From Orobanche coerulescens (lineage: Eukaryota > Streptophyta > Magnoliopsida > Lamiales > Orobanchaceae): a stretch of DNA of 64,000 bases. Positions 1 to 10,190 of the stretch are shown here, piece by piece. Numbering within the stretch: the stretch's first letter is position 1; every line of letters begins with the position of its first letter. Made by a program: the position numbers and the translations under genes. Under the pieces are notes generated by a model that was not told the DNA's origin, ran no database searches, and saw only the letters and a program-made list of their open reading frames with translations. The stretch spans positions 83,944,092-84,008,091 of the forward strand of contig CM065818.1 in the NCBI GenBank assembly GCA_033398695.1. The letters run 5' to 3'.

Positions 1-2
1 AC

Positions 3-554
3 TTATCAGAATCAATCGGCACCGAGCCCGATATGCTTATAGCCGCCCGTGAGAAGGTAGCTTTGATCAGGAGTCATTTGTTGACCGCTCAGATTCGACA
101 AAAATCTTATGCAGATAATCGTCGTCGACCTTTAGAGTTCGAGACAGGTGACCATGTTTTCGTCAAGGTATCCCCGAGTCGTGGTATCTTCCGTTTTGGG
201 AAGAGGGGAAAGTTGAGTCCGAGATTCATTGGACCATTTGAGATTTTGGATCGAGTAGGCGAGCTAGCTTATCGATTGGCCTTACCTCCGGCGTTGAGCC
301 GAATTCATAATGTGTTTCACGTCTCTCAGTTTCGGAAGTATGTTGCCGACTCGAGTCACATACATCAGTTCGACGAAATCGAGATCGCCGATGATCATTC
401 ATATGAGGAGTGTCCTATACGAGTTTTAGAGCAGCGAATCAAACAGTTGAGGAACATGACGATTCCTTTGGTGAAAATTCAGTGGTCTAGGCATGGAGTC
501 GAAGAGGCTACTTGGAAAACCGAGGATAGTATGCGGGAGAGTCATCCCGAGTAG
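3..554 (+). pseudogene. Integrase C-terminus with chromodomain-like tail (Tekay-1)
   Basis: Partial reading frame open from the window start. It carries the GPY/F-type module (KLSPRFIGPFEIL) followed by LPPALSRIHNVFHVSQ and a tail with the chromodomain-like signature VKIQWSRHGVEEATW. In chromoviruses the integrase joins cDNA into the host chromosome and this tail is thought to guide target choice. Compared with Tekay-2 the frame stops four codons early: a TAG at 552-554 stands where Tekay-2 has a Leu/Phe-type codon before the final FDP. The catalytic core lies off the window. Confidence 0.85.
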
Positions 555-582
555 TTAGACCCTTAGTTTCGGGGACGAAACT

Positions 583-597
583 CTTTTAAGGGGTGTG
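583..597 (+). promoter_or_regulatory. Polypurine tract of Tekay-1
   Basis: TTTTAAGGGGTGTGTG lies directly before the 3' LTR and after the conserved TTTCGGGGACGAAAC stretch, as in Tekay-2. It would prime plus-strand DNA synthesis. Confidence 0.7.
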
Positions 598-866
598 TGT
601 ATAATACCCGGTTGTAATTCAGTCATTATCATTCAGTCATTTTCATTCAGTCATTATCATTCAGTAATTGTCACTCAGTAATTTTCACTCATTAATGATC
701 ATTTGTCACTCATATTCAATCATTGTGTTCACCGTTCAGAGTAATTGTATCGTGTATCAATCGTCATTCATCATCAATCTAATTGGAGAATTGTGCCGTG
801 TTTATCATCATTGTCATCTTCATTGTGGGCTGTGTGTGAGGAGTAGTGCATGCCACGTACTCTCCT

Positions 867-1411
867 TAGTGCGCGCTAGTTGAGTACAGGTAGCGCACGC
901 TACCACTCAGCATTAGCGAACGCTAATGTTGCCTTGGCTGCAGTCCAGAAGGCACTGGACTGCAGGTGAGTTATAAATAGCGCACGCTACGAATGGTAAG
1001 TAGCGCGCGCTAGTGGTTTGTAGTAGCGCACACTAATATTTGGTGTAGCGCGCGCTAACGTTGGATCAGGTTGGGTCCAGTGGCTACTGGACTGCATTGA
1101 ATTAATTCATAGCGCACGCTATGAGTGGTTTTTAGCGTACGCAATCGATGTTGTAGCGCACGCTAAATATTGATTGTAGCCCACGCTACCGCGATCAGAT
1201 CAGAGGACAGAAGATTCTGGACTCCAGTACTGGGCATCAGATAATTCGTTAGCGCACGCTAACATTTTGGGGTTAGCGCACGCTAAGTGTATAGCTGTAG
1301 AGCACGCTACAAAAAGGTACGTAGCGCGTGCTACCGTTTTCGAACAGTGGGTACTGGACTACCCAAAACACCCGTTAGCGCACGCTAAGAACTGGGGCTA
1401 GCGCACACTAG
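867..1411 (+). repeat. TAGCGNNCGCTA palindrome array in the U3 region
   Basis: About 17 copies of a 12-bp inverted repeat, mostly TAGCGCACGCTA or TAGCGCGCGCTA, spaced irregularly at 15-60 bp. Between them are other hairpins such as CTGCAGTCCAG at 939, whose complement CTGGACTGCAG follows after six bases, and GTCCAGT/ACTGGAC near 1075. The array ends 11 bp before the TATA box, so it occupies the enhancer position of the LTR promoter. Confidence 0.85.
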
Positions 1412-1422
1412 ACTGGAATTTC

Positions 1423-1429
1423 TATAAAT
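1423..1429 (+). promoter_or_regulatory. TATA box of the Tekay-1 LTR
   Basis: TATAAAT sits immediately downstream of the palindrome array and upstream of a pyrimidine-rich leader (TCATTTCTTCTCATTCTCTC), the expected order for a plant LTR promoter. Confidence 0.6.
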
Positions 1430-3114
1430 TGGACAGTGTAGCCCAGATTTCATCATTTGTCATTTCTTCTCATTCTCTCATCGGTTCCGGGCGATTTGGA
1501 GCGATTTGGAAAGTGTTCTTCGAGGTGTAATCACCAATCATCATCTTCAAGTTTTTGAGTTGGATTAATCATCACTTCATCATCTCCAAAACATCAAATC
1601 AAAGGTATTAATCTCTTGGATTTAGAATTTCGGATTTTTGAGTTTTTCCTTCCGATTTCTTCGTGTAAGCTTGGATTGTTGTTGGAATATGTTAGATATG
1701 GATTATCTACCTTGGATAAATATATTCCTATGGATTTAATGGCTATTTTGGGGTTTTATTTCAAGAACCCTTGGTGTTGACTTCGGTTAATTTGGGGATT
1801 TCCGATTGATGTTGTTGTAATCTTGAATTGTGGATTCCTATTGGATTATTGATGCCTTTGATATTGTTTTGCTGGTTTGAATCAATCATTTGATAGTTGG
1901 TTTCGATAATTTGGGTTTGGTTGTAACCAACGGGAAGGATTTTTGCTACGTATTCGTTTGAATGCCCCGATGAGTTTAATTATCGTTGTATCGACGTTTG
2001 AGTTGGTTATAATCGGGTTTGATACGTGTATTGAACGGATTATTGGTAATTGTGTTATTCAAGGTTGTTCAAGCGACCGATATTTCATTTAGGACGTTGT
2101 TCGTGGACGGACATTCTTCATCGGTGTTATGTAAGTTAATTCTTACTTAGTTAAAAGGATATTCATTCCTTTCGTTGTTGTTCATTCATAATCATAATTC
2201 ATTCATAAGGTACTAACCATTTCAAAACTTGTAATTGTCACTAAATTACTTCATTCACGAGGAACGACGGTTCCAATCATTTCATTGAGCTGTCATTCAT
2301 TTCACCATCATTTCATCTTGGTGAGTCATTATTCATTTTCGATGTCACTTTTGTTATATCGTGGCATTCCGGGTCACACTGGCGTGCCGGTTGGTATGTG
2401 TAGGATTTTTATGTCGGGCACATTTAAGTCGTGTGTTGATTGGTGGCCTCACATTGGACTGTGCACACGAGTTGATGGCTTCGTGAGACTGATTAGGTAC
2501 AAGACCACACGTGTATTCGATCGATACTCGTTGGTGGATTGTGCACGGACACATTTCCATCCCGGACGTAGTGTGGCGCCATTCCTTGGAGCCATACGGT
2601 TAGTTGATTCATATAGCATGTTTGATTGCGTATGTTATCGACAGGATTGTGTGTATTCAACTCTTGAGGATTGTTGTTACGTATGGCGGCCGTTGGGGAT
2701 ATTGTTTTTCAGGTCATGGCAAGGCAAAAGCACGGGGAGAGCACGTTGACGGCGAGGAGTCCCAATGATACTAGTAGGGGGCCCCAGTCTTTTCAGTTAT
2801 TTATGTTTCCTTCATTTTATTCCGCTGCAGACATTCCGTTTGATTACTCATTTACTGAGTGTTGTATATTTTATCTCCATATAAAATATACATGTATTCT
2901 TTAATATCTTGGGTGTATTGTATGAAACTCTTCATCGGAGTAATTAATGTTGTAATGTGGTTCGGTACTACATTTACCCTGTGTAATTCATTCATTTTCA
3001 TTCGCCTGGTGGGTCCCAGTCGGGGGTCCACGGCACTGTAATATCCGCCTAGTTTGGGGTGTTACACCAGCCCTCGGGATATTGCCTATTTGCACAGAGA
3101 CCCCCGCTCCCACC

Positions 3115-3123
3115 TATAAAAGG
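3115..3123 (+). promoter_or_regulatory. TATA box for the antisense gene of element A
   Basis: TATAAAAGG lies about 150 bp before the ATG at 3268, in a stretch that is otherwise non-coding. A pyrimidine-rich leader with TTTCTACTCTTCACGC follows. It suggests the antisense gene has its own promoter rather than using the LTR. Confidence 0.5.
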
Positions 3124-3267
3124 GGTTAGGGCTACTTCATTTCTACTCTTCACGCACCCTTGTTTTTCAGACGAGATTCTGCAGAATTTCTTTGAAGGTT
3201 TTTGTGCCGACCGTCCTTCTTTTTAGGTAAGAACACAAATTTTCTCTTCCCCTTTACTTTTAAGATC

Positions 3268-4090
3268 ATGTTTGGAGGAGGATCTAAAACTTTCGAGGCT
3301 GGTAGCTCTTCCGCCACCGCGGCTTCGCCTGACCGGGAAGAAACCCCCGTGGGCCTTCATATGGAGATGGCCGTCGAGGCCATTCGTGCCGGGATTGCAC
3401 CTGCGGAGATTGCACCTGCGGAGATTGAAGAGATCTTCAATGAAGCTGACGTGGCGAGGTCGGCGGCGGCAAGGCTGAGGGACTCACCGGTGGACGAGGA
3501 TGAAGAGGTGAGGTTGGATTGGGAGCGGAATAGTGTGTTCGGCCCCGCCTATTTAGATTTTGCCAAACTTATCGAGAGGATCGCCGGACCATGTCTCGAG
3601 TTTGACTTCCAAGCCTATTCTGCCGCCCATCCCTATGAGCCCGTGAAACGGACGGTGTTTCGGGCCGCTGACCCTTATCTGTGGACTCTTGGTCAGATTC
3701 GAAGCACGGCGACCAAGAAAGACTTGAGTCGCTGGAGGGCGAAATTCCATATTCCCTCTGACGTCTCGCTGCACGTGCCCTCGGAAAACGAACGTGCCGA
3801 TCAACCTCCCGAGGGTCTGGTCTCCGTTAATGAAATGATTATGGATGCCGGCCTGCGGTTCCCCTTGCCATTCGCCGTATCCTATTTGTTTATTGCCTAG
3901 AATTTGGCGCCGTTCCAGCTCACGCCGAACGCCTGGCTACAGATCATCAGCACTTTGACACTTTTCGGCAGTCACCGGTTGTTCCGTCTCCTTTCTGCGA
4001 TGGAAATGAACTATCTCTTCAAACTGACTGCGCAGAAGGGGTCGGTCGGCGGTAATCACATTCAAGGTCGAATGAGAAGAGTGGTCCTCG
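3268..4090 (+). pseudogene. Antisense accessory gene of element A, first part (Transposase_28-like)
   Basis: Starts MFGGGSKTF at 3268 and reads for about 274 codons until Tekay-2 interrupts it. The stretch LRFPLPFAVSYLF..NLAPFQLTPNAW resembles the plant 'putative gypsy type transposon' family (Pfam Transposase_28), known as an extra ORF in Tat-lineage elements; its function is unknown. An in-frame TAG at 3898-3900 breaks it within that motif. Acidic and Ala-rich N-terminus with a duplicated IAPAEIAPAEI unit. The frame at 4090 continues in phase at 14090 once Tekay-2 and one copy of its CCTCG duplication are removed, so the gene was open here when Tekay-2 landed, apart from the TAG. Confidence 0.7.
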
Positions 4091-4461
4091 TGTAATACCC
4101 GGTTGTAATTCATTCATTTTCATACAGTAATTATCAGTCTGTAATTGTCACTCAGTGTATTTTCACTCAATTATAATCATTCATCAATCATGTTCATTCA
4201 CCGTGTTCACCGTTCGGAAAAACTTCGAGTTGTGTATCGTTATTGTTCATTGTTTCAACTTTCCTCATATGAGTTCGACTTTGTTAGATCACCATTAATT
4301 TTTGTTAACTCCAAAAATTCTAAATCTTTGCAATATTATATAGCATCGAGTTAGCTTTCCAATGGTTCAAACGGTGAGTCAATCGGAGTCCGGACGAGAG
4401 AGTTATGGTCGTTTTAGCTCACCCGCTCATTTTTCAGCTTTTGGCCGATCACTGCCGACCG

Positions 4462-4760
4462 GACTCGGTCGTGTCGTCCGACACGGCCCGTGCCGTACTC
4501 GTCCGGAAATGCCGAAGTATCTGCCCACAGGACTCGACCGTGTCGTTTGGCACGGCCGAGTCGAACTCTTCCAGATAAGCCAAATCCGACTACCCACACG
4601 CCCGACCGTGTCCCAGGACACGGTCGAGTCATGCCGAGTCGCTGTCGGACGGGTCACTATCGGAAGGCCCTCCGCGCCGCGACCGTGTCAAGCAGGACAC
4701 GGTCGAGTCCCTGTCGGCCAGCTGTGCGACACGACCGTGCCGATCGGCACGGGCCGTGTC
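4462..4760 (+). repeat. GACACGG hairpin array in U3 (5' LTR of Tekay-2)
   Basis: Five inverted repeats: 4462-4488, 4531-4562, 4603-4630, 4680-4705 and 4728-4760. Consensus left arm GACTCGACCGTGTC, loop of 4-6 bases, right arm GACACGGTCGAGTC. The third and fourth have perfect 10-bp stems. Linkers are GC-rich and unlike each other. The array ends 20 bp before the TATA box. Confidence 0.85.
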
Positions 4761-4779
4761 CGGCAGGGTAGTCAACCCC

Positions 4780-4786
4780 TATAAAT
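4780..4786 (+). promoter_or_regulatory. TATA box of the Tekay-2 5' LTR
   Basis: TATAAAT follows the hairpin array and precedes a pyrimidine-rich leader (CATTTCTTCCCCTTTTCTTC). The same site is at 12438-12444 in the 3' LTR. Confidence 0.6.
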
Positions 4787-6449
4787 TTATTTTTTGAGCA
4801 TTTCAGCTCATTTCTTCCCCTTTTCTTCACCTACAACCGAGAGAGAGAGAGCTTGAGGAAGGGTTTTTCCTTCACAAATCATTTGAGTGTTTGATTTTCT
4901 TCATCTCCTTTCGATCGTGAAGCCCGGATAATCAATCTAACGCGTGTTCTTCGGATTAAAATACTTGGATCTTCAAAGGTAATATTCTTCAACACCTTGG
5001 ATTTCGACTTTTGTGTTGAGTTATGATGTTTTGGACGTTATAATCATGTTATATGAAGGGATATGTATATGGTTATGAGTTTGTATAAGGATTCATTGGA
5101 TTATTGAGGAATTATTCAAGAACACCTTGAATATCGAGTTGGAGTTGGGGATTTTCGACTAATTGTTGTTATAATCACGTTTTTGGATATTCATAACGGA
5201 TCATTGATCGTATTGGAGATGTTTTGTTGGTTTAAAACACTTCTTGGTGGATTTGATATTGGTATATTGAGGTTTGATTGTAAATAATCGGAGTTTGGCC
5301 ACAACGTATTCGATATAATGCCCCAATGAATTTAGTTTAATCGTATCGACGTTTTGAGTTCGTTATATTCGTGTTTGATTCGTATATTGAACGGGTTGTT
5401 GGATATTGTATAATTCAAGGTTGTTCGAGCGACCGATATCTCAATTAGGACGTCGTTCGTGGAAGGATAATTGTCACCGGTATTGTGTAAGTTAATTCTT
5501 ACTCGGTTAAAAGGATATTCATTCCTTTTGTTGTTGATCATTCATAATCATAACTCATTCATCATTGTATTAATCATATTGAGACTTGTAATTGTTGAAT
5601 AATCACTTCATTAACGGGAACGGCGGTTCCAATCATTCCATTGAAACTATCAATCACTTCATTATTACTCTCATCTCGGTGAGTCATTCTTGACTTTGAC
5701 AGATTAATATTTATTCATTGATATTCAGTACGGTCATTCTTGTTCATATGACCTTCTGGGTTCATATTGCGTGGCCGGGTGCGGATGTGTGGAATTTTTA
5801 GTCGGGCACGTTATGGCCATGTATTGGGAGTGATACATTGGACTGTGCACACGGTAACAGATTACCTCCGTGAGACTAATTAGGTACAAGGACGGGTGTG
5901 TCCGGTCATTCGTCTTGTACATTTGCACAGAACACTACGGGCGTACTATGATACCCCTCTTCAGCGTAATTCATAACTAAGGATAATTCATAACTTCGGA
6001 TATATATATCATGATTGTGTATTTTCAACCCTTGAGGATTGTTGTTACAGATAATCGGCCCGTTTGGGGATATTTGTTTCTCGAGTCATGGCAAGGCAAA
6101 GGCACGGGAGAGCACGTTGACGGCGAGAGTCCCAATGATACTAGAAGGGGGCCCGATGCATTCGATCACTTATTGATCATTTATGTTTCCCTTATTTATT
6201 CCGCTGCAGACATTCCGTTTGAATACTCGTTTCATTCAGTGTTGTGTATTTTATCGTCACATAAGATACACATGTATTCTATTTTATCCTGGGTGTGTTG
6301 TATGAAACTCCTAATCGGAGTAATTGATGTTGTAATGTGGTTCGGTACTACATTTACCCTGTGTAATTCATCCTTTTTCATTCACCTGGTGGGTCCCAGT
6401 CGGGGTCCACGACACTGTAATATCCGCCTAGTTTGGGGTGTTACAGAGT

Positions 6450-6461
6450 TGGTATCGGAGC
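6450..6461 (+). promoter_or_regulatory. Primer binding site of Tekay-2
   Basis: TGGTATCGGAGC lies four bases after the 5' LTR. It matches the initiator-methionine-tRNA type site TGGTATCAGAGC except one base, as is common in plant chromoviruses. Confidence 0.9.
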
Positions 6462-6678
6462 GTGGTTTTGAATACTACCTTCCGAGTCATGTCTCATTTG
6501 AAGTCATCGTCATCAGACTAGTATCATTGGACTTTCGTGTCACGTGTGACCTGTGCAAATGCCGAGCCAATCAGACCGAAAGAACTGTAAGATTTCTAAC
6601 GCCATGGTATAATTTCTGGCAATAGTCATTCATTCATCATTCATCAATTAACAATCCTCAAACATCATCATTCATTGT

Positions 6679-6790
6679 GATCAGGACGATCATATTAACT
6701 CATTAATCACTTAATTCATTTCAATACTCAGTTAATGATCAGGACGATCATATTAACTCATTAATCACTCAATTCATTTCATTACTCAGT
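6679..6790 (+). repeat. Tandem duplication in the Tekay-2 leader
   Basis: Two copies of a 58-bp unit beginning GATCAGGACGATCATATTAA (at 6679 and 6737). A third, degenerate copy of the GAYCATATTA core follows near 6802. The whole leader 6462-7000 is AT-rich with many TCATT/TTCAT words and shows no ORF. Confidence 0.8.
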
Positions 6791-7000
6791 TGTCGACCTG
6801 GATGACCATATTATCAATCTTATTAAGTTATTCAAGATAATCATTTCAAGAATTTTATCAGATAATCATGTCACTTCAGTAAATCATTCATATAATCACT
6901 AAGTTAGAACATGTATACTCATTTTCATCATCTCATGACATAATCATAATGTGATAATTATGCGGGAAATGTAATCATTATGCGACTTTCCTCCTTCAGT

Positions 7001-8074
7001 ATGGAAAGGGCAAGAAGAGGACGTGGAGGACGAGGCCGTGGAGCGGGCCGAATCCCGAGAGCTCGTGTGAATACACGTGCGAATGCGAGGAATAATGCAA
7101 ATTCATCTAGCAGCGACGCTGCTACTCATTCACCTGGACGTGATCATTCTCTATCAGGGAGTCGTACTCGGGACACCGCTCAGTCAGAAGGTGTTCGGGT
7201 TGACCCACTCGCTTTTATGCAGAGCATGATGGCCCAAATGACCCAGATGACATAGCTGATGCAGACGATGCATAACTCAGTCAATCAAAATCAACAGGCT
7301 CCTCCGCCGCCACCTCAGAGGCAAGAGAGGAATGTGAGCAATATCATCGGCGACATCTCTCGCCAGAGGCCACCTACTTTTGAGGGCTCGTCTGAGCCGG
7401 CGGATATAATTCATTGGCTCGAGCATTTCGAGAAGTTGTTTGCTATGGTAGAGTGTCCCGAAGGACACAAAGTTTCTGTTGCGGCTTACTACCTGGATAA
7501 GAGCGCACATTCTTGGTGGTTGTCGTTGAAGCCCACCGAAGGATCATGTACTTGGGAGCAGTTCAAGACTCTCATGATGGAGAGATATTATCCGGCCCCA
7601 CTCAGAGAGGCCAAGCTATCAGAATTACTCACCCCCGACCCCTCAACAGACGAGGATGTTCTCGCCATTGCCGAGAAATTTCAGGAACTTCTTCCGTTCG
7701 CCTCATCTATCATTCATTCCGAGGCGGATAAGATTAAGTATTTCAGTAAGAGGCTGAAATCCCGTATGAGATTACAATTGCTTAATCATAATTGCACCAC
7801 GTTGGCCGAATTCATTGAGAAAGCTCTTACCTATGAGCTTACTGCTAAAGAAATTGCTAAGCAGCAACCTTCGTCTGCTAGCAAGAAATCGAAGAATCGT
7901 AATCAGTCTGAAGGCGGTCAGACAATCTTCAAGAAACCTCGTGCGGGCTCTGCTTTTACGGCGACCTCTGTGACGTCTAAACCCGCGGAATCTCGATCAC
8001 GAGCGGCCGGTTCGGCCATCACCTGTTATAACTGTGGGGATCTTGGTCATGTCGGCACCAAGTGTCCGAGATAG
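7001..8074 (+). pseudogene. gag of Tekay-2 (broken)
   Basis: Start chosen at 7001 (MERARRGRGGRGRG), the usual basic N-terminus of this family; an upstream in-frame ATG at 6980 is less likely. The retrotransposon gag domain spans about 7370-7860 (PADIIHWLEHFEKLF, SWWLSLKPTE), and a CCHC zinc knuckle CYNCGDLGHVGTKC lies near 8026-8067. Gag would form the virus-like particle and bind RNA. An in-frame TAG at 7253-7255 splits it, and another TAG at 8072-8074 ends it right after the knuckle; a second, degenerate knuckle (CHKRGIVGHKAR) follows in frame. Confidence 0.85.
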
Positions 8075-8293
8075 TCTGTCACGTGTCATAAGCGTGGAAT
8101 TGTTGGGCATAAGGCCCGTTTTGCCGTAGGGACTCCAAACCTACTCAGCGTCATCTCAAGCCCGAGCGATCGGCCGTTCGAGAATCGAGGCCACTCGGTC
8201 GGCGTCGTTTAAAGCAGCAGGAGCGACTAAAGGTGGAGCTATAGTCGTGACAGGAGCGTCAGTCTGGGGACTAGCAAACCCCGGATTTATGAG

Positions 8294-8686
8294 ATGAAGA
8301 AGACCGATGATCCCGAGGCCCGAATGATCTCAGGTACACTCGATATTCTATCTCAACCTGTGTGTACCCTTTTTGATACTGGTGCATCGCATTCATTCAT
8401 TTCCGAGTCATGTTTGAGTAGACTACTTCTGGGTAGTGCTACTAGTTGTGAGCCTTCTGTCATTGGTCTACCTGATGGTAGACGAATTATCGGTAATCGG
8501 GAGATTCAGGATTATCCGATTCAGTTTCATGGTCGTGTTTGGCCAGCGGACCTTATCGTGGTAGATTTGCCGAGAGACGACGTCATCTTGGGTATTGATT
8601 GGATGGATCGTCATGATGCCATCATTAGTGTCCGTAAGCGTATGATCACTATCATTTCAGAAGATGGGGTCGAATGTGTGTTTTAG
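8294..8686 (+). pseudogene. Aspartic protease domain of Tekay-2
   Basis: Same frame as gag. The catalytic triplet is intact in LFDTGASHSFI near 8370-8402, and the downstream flap/strand motif VILGIDWMDRHDA is present at about 8584-8622. This retropepsin would cut the polyprotein. The frame is closed by a TAG at 8684-8686 before the RT region, so it cannot be read into RT without suppression. Confidence 0.85.
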
Positions 8687-9085
8687 GGAGGTAATCCCGG
8701 CTGTTCTGGTAAGGTCATTAATTTGATGAAAGCAGTGAGGTTACTCAATCAGGGATGTGTTGGTTATTGGTGCTATATGACCAAAACCGAGAAGTCACCA
8801 ATAATGTTGACGGATATTCCGGTAGTAAGGGAATATGCCGATGTTTTTCCAGACGAGTTACCTGGTTTGCCTCCACAGAGAGATGTGGAATTCACGATTG
8901 AGTTGGAGCCTGGTACGTCTCCGATATCGAAGGCACCGTACCGGATGGCCCCGACCGAAATGCAGGAGTTGAAGAATCAACTTGAGGAATTGTTCGAGAA
9001 AGGTTATATCCGACCTAGTGCGTCCCCGTGGGGAGCACGATCTGTTTGTCAAAAAGAAGGATGGTTCTTTTCGCTTGTGTTTTGA
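8687..9085 (+). pseudogene. Protease-RT linker and N-terminal RT of Tekay-2
   Basis: Contains the chromovirus landmarks VREYADVFPDELPGLPPQRDVEF and YRMAPTEMQELKNQLEEL ... GYIRPSASPWGA. After SPWGA the frame shifts: the usual continuation lies in another frame from about 9040, and this one ends at 9085. Same frame as gag and protease. Confidence 0.8.
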
Positions 9086-9095
9086 TTAGCGGGAT

Positions 9096-10184
9096 TTGTT
9101 CCGGGTGAGGATCAAGAATAAGTATCCTTTACCCCGTATCGATGACCTTTTGGATCAACTTCAGGGAGCTTCAGTATTTTCCAAGATCGACTTAAGATCT
9201 GGATATCATCAGCTGCGGATTCGAGAGTCGGATATCGCGAGGACGGCGTTTCGAACACGCTATGGTCATTATGAGTTCGTAGTTATGCCGTTCGGGCTAA
9301 CTAATGCACCTGCGGTATTCATGGAGCTAATGAATCGGGTCTTCATCGACTTTTTGGATCGGTTTGTTGTTGTCTTCATCGATGACATTTTGATTTATTC
9401 TCGTAACCGAGAGGAACACGAGATTCATCTTCATCAGGTTCTCGACGTGTTGAGACGAGAGCAACTCTATGGAAAGTTTTCCAAATGTGAGTTCTGGATG
9501 CCCGAAGTGACTTTTCTCGGACATGTAATTTCATCGGACGGAGTTCGTGTCGACCCTCAGAAGACGGAGGCTATCCGAGACTGGTTACCTCCGAAGAATG
9601 TTAAGGAGATCCGAAGTTTTCTCGGATTAGCGGGCTATTATCGGCGATTTGTGGAGGGATTTTCTAAAATCGCTCAACCCTTGACGAACCTTTTGCGGAA
9701 GGATAAGAGATACACGTGGTCCGACGCGTGTCAACGGAGCTTTGAGGAACTCAAGAGCCGGTTAATGTCAGCACCTGTACTTTCCTTACCGCAGGGGAAG
9801 GAGGGATTTGTGGTTTATAGTGATGCGTCCAGACAGGGTCTCGGATGTGTACTCATGCTGAATGGGAAGGTTATTGCTTATGCTTCACGGCAATTGAGAC
9901 CTTACGAGGTTAATTATCCGACTCACGATCTGGAGCTAGCAGCCGTGGTGTTCGCTTTGAAAATCTGGCGTCATTACCTATATGGCGTCACCTGTCAGAT
10001 TTTCACCGATCATAAAAGTTTAAAGTATATATTTACTCAGAAGGAGTTAAATATGCGACAGAGGCGGTGGTTAGAACTAATCAAGGATTATGATATTGAG
10101 ATCCTTTACCACCCGGGCAAGGCGAACGTTGTCGCTGACGCCTTGAGTCGTAAGTCCGTTCAAGAGCGATGCTTGCTCGTTTAA
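9096..10184 (+). pseudogene. Reverse transcriptase palm and RNase H of Tekay-2
   Basis: RT motifs [26 protein letters not shown] and the catalytic FIDDILIYS (about 9378-9404) are intact; FLGHVIS and [12 protein letters not shown] follow. RNase H begins near 9810 ([15 protein letters not shown]) with the [19 protein letters not shown] and FTDHKSLKY motifs. A TAA at 10182-10184 interrupts the frame, which continues in phase into integrase. Confidence 0.9.
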
Positions 10185-10190
10185 CAGTTC

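Larger units (their letters stand above)
1..3066 (+). mobile_element. Tekay-1: 3' part of a Ty3/gypsy chromovirus
   Basis: The left edge of the window cuts this element. What remains is the end of the integrase, a polypurine tract and a complete 3' LTR. The integrase end is closely similar to that of Tekay-2 at 11163-11714. The right boundary is the LTR terminus GTTACA at 3061-3066, followed by CCAGC, the expected target duplication that cannot be checked because the left end lies outside. It is most simply read as an insertion into the Tat element A, whose antisense-gene promoter follows directly. Confidence 0.85.
598..3066 (+). repeat. 3' LTR of Tekay-1
   Basis: Begins TGTATAATACCCGG (the other family members read TGTAATACCCGG) and ends GGGGTGTTACA, about 2.47 kb. 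The first ~120 bp and the last ~450 bp resemble the Tekay-2 LTR. The U3 part between about 860 and 1410 is entirely different: a TAGCG-type palindrome array instead of the GACACGG hairpin array. A TATA box follows at 1423. Short reading frames inside it are chance openings. Confidence 0.85.
4091..6445 (+). repeat. 5' LTR of Tekay-2
   Basis: TGTAATACCCGG to GGTGTTACA, 2355 bp. U3 holds a GACACGG-type hairpin array (4462-4760) and TATA box at 4780. A GA-rich tract (GAGAGAGAGAG near 4842) lies in the leader. The last ~60 bp contain the conserved hairpin GTGGGTCCC/GGGGTCCAC. Open frames over the array are a by-product of its GC-rich repeats. Confidence 0.95.

Noticed and set aside
867..1411. TAGCG array as a CRISPR array
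   Set aside because: Repeat is a 12-bp palindrome with irregular spacing, lies in an LTR of a plant retrotransposon, and has no cas genes.
2285..2749. 154-codon frame in the Tekay-1 LTR
   Set aside because: Lies in R-U5; the equivalent place in Tekay-2 is not open.
4603..4705. Hairpins of the GACACGG array as intrinsic terminators
   Set aside because: No T-tract follows, the genome is eukaryotic, and the hairpins lie upstream of the promoter.
4362..4784. Overlapping open frames on both strands over the GACACGG array (also at 11960-12442, 32352-32731 and 38665-39108)
   Set aside because: Stops are simply rare in this GC-rich repeat; all frames open at once and no protein motif appears.
6450..6461. 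tRNA gene at the primer binding sites
   Set aside because: Only the 12-base complement to a tRNA 3' end is present; no cloverleaf.
6011..6625. 204-codon frame across the 5' LTR end and primer site
   Set aside because: It runs through the LTR boundary and primer site and has no motif; it is a chance opening in non-coding DNA.
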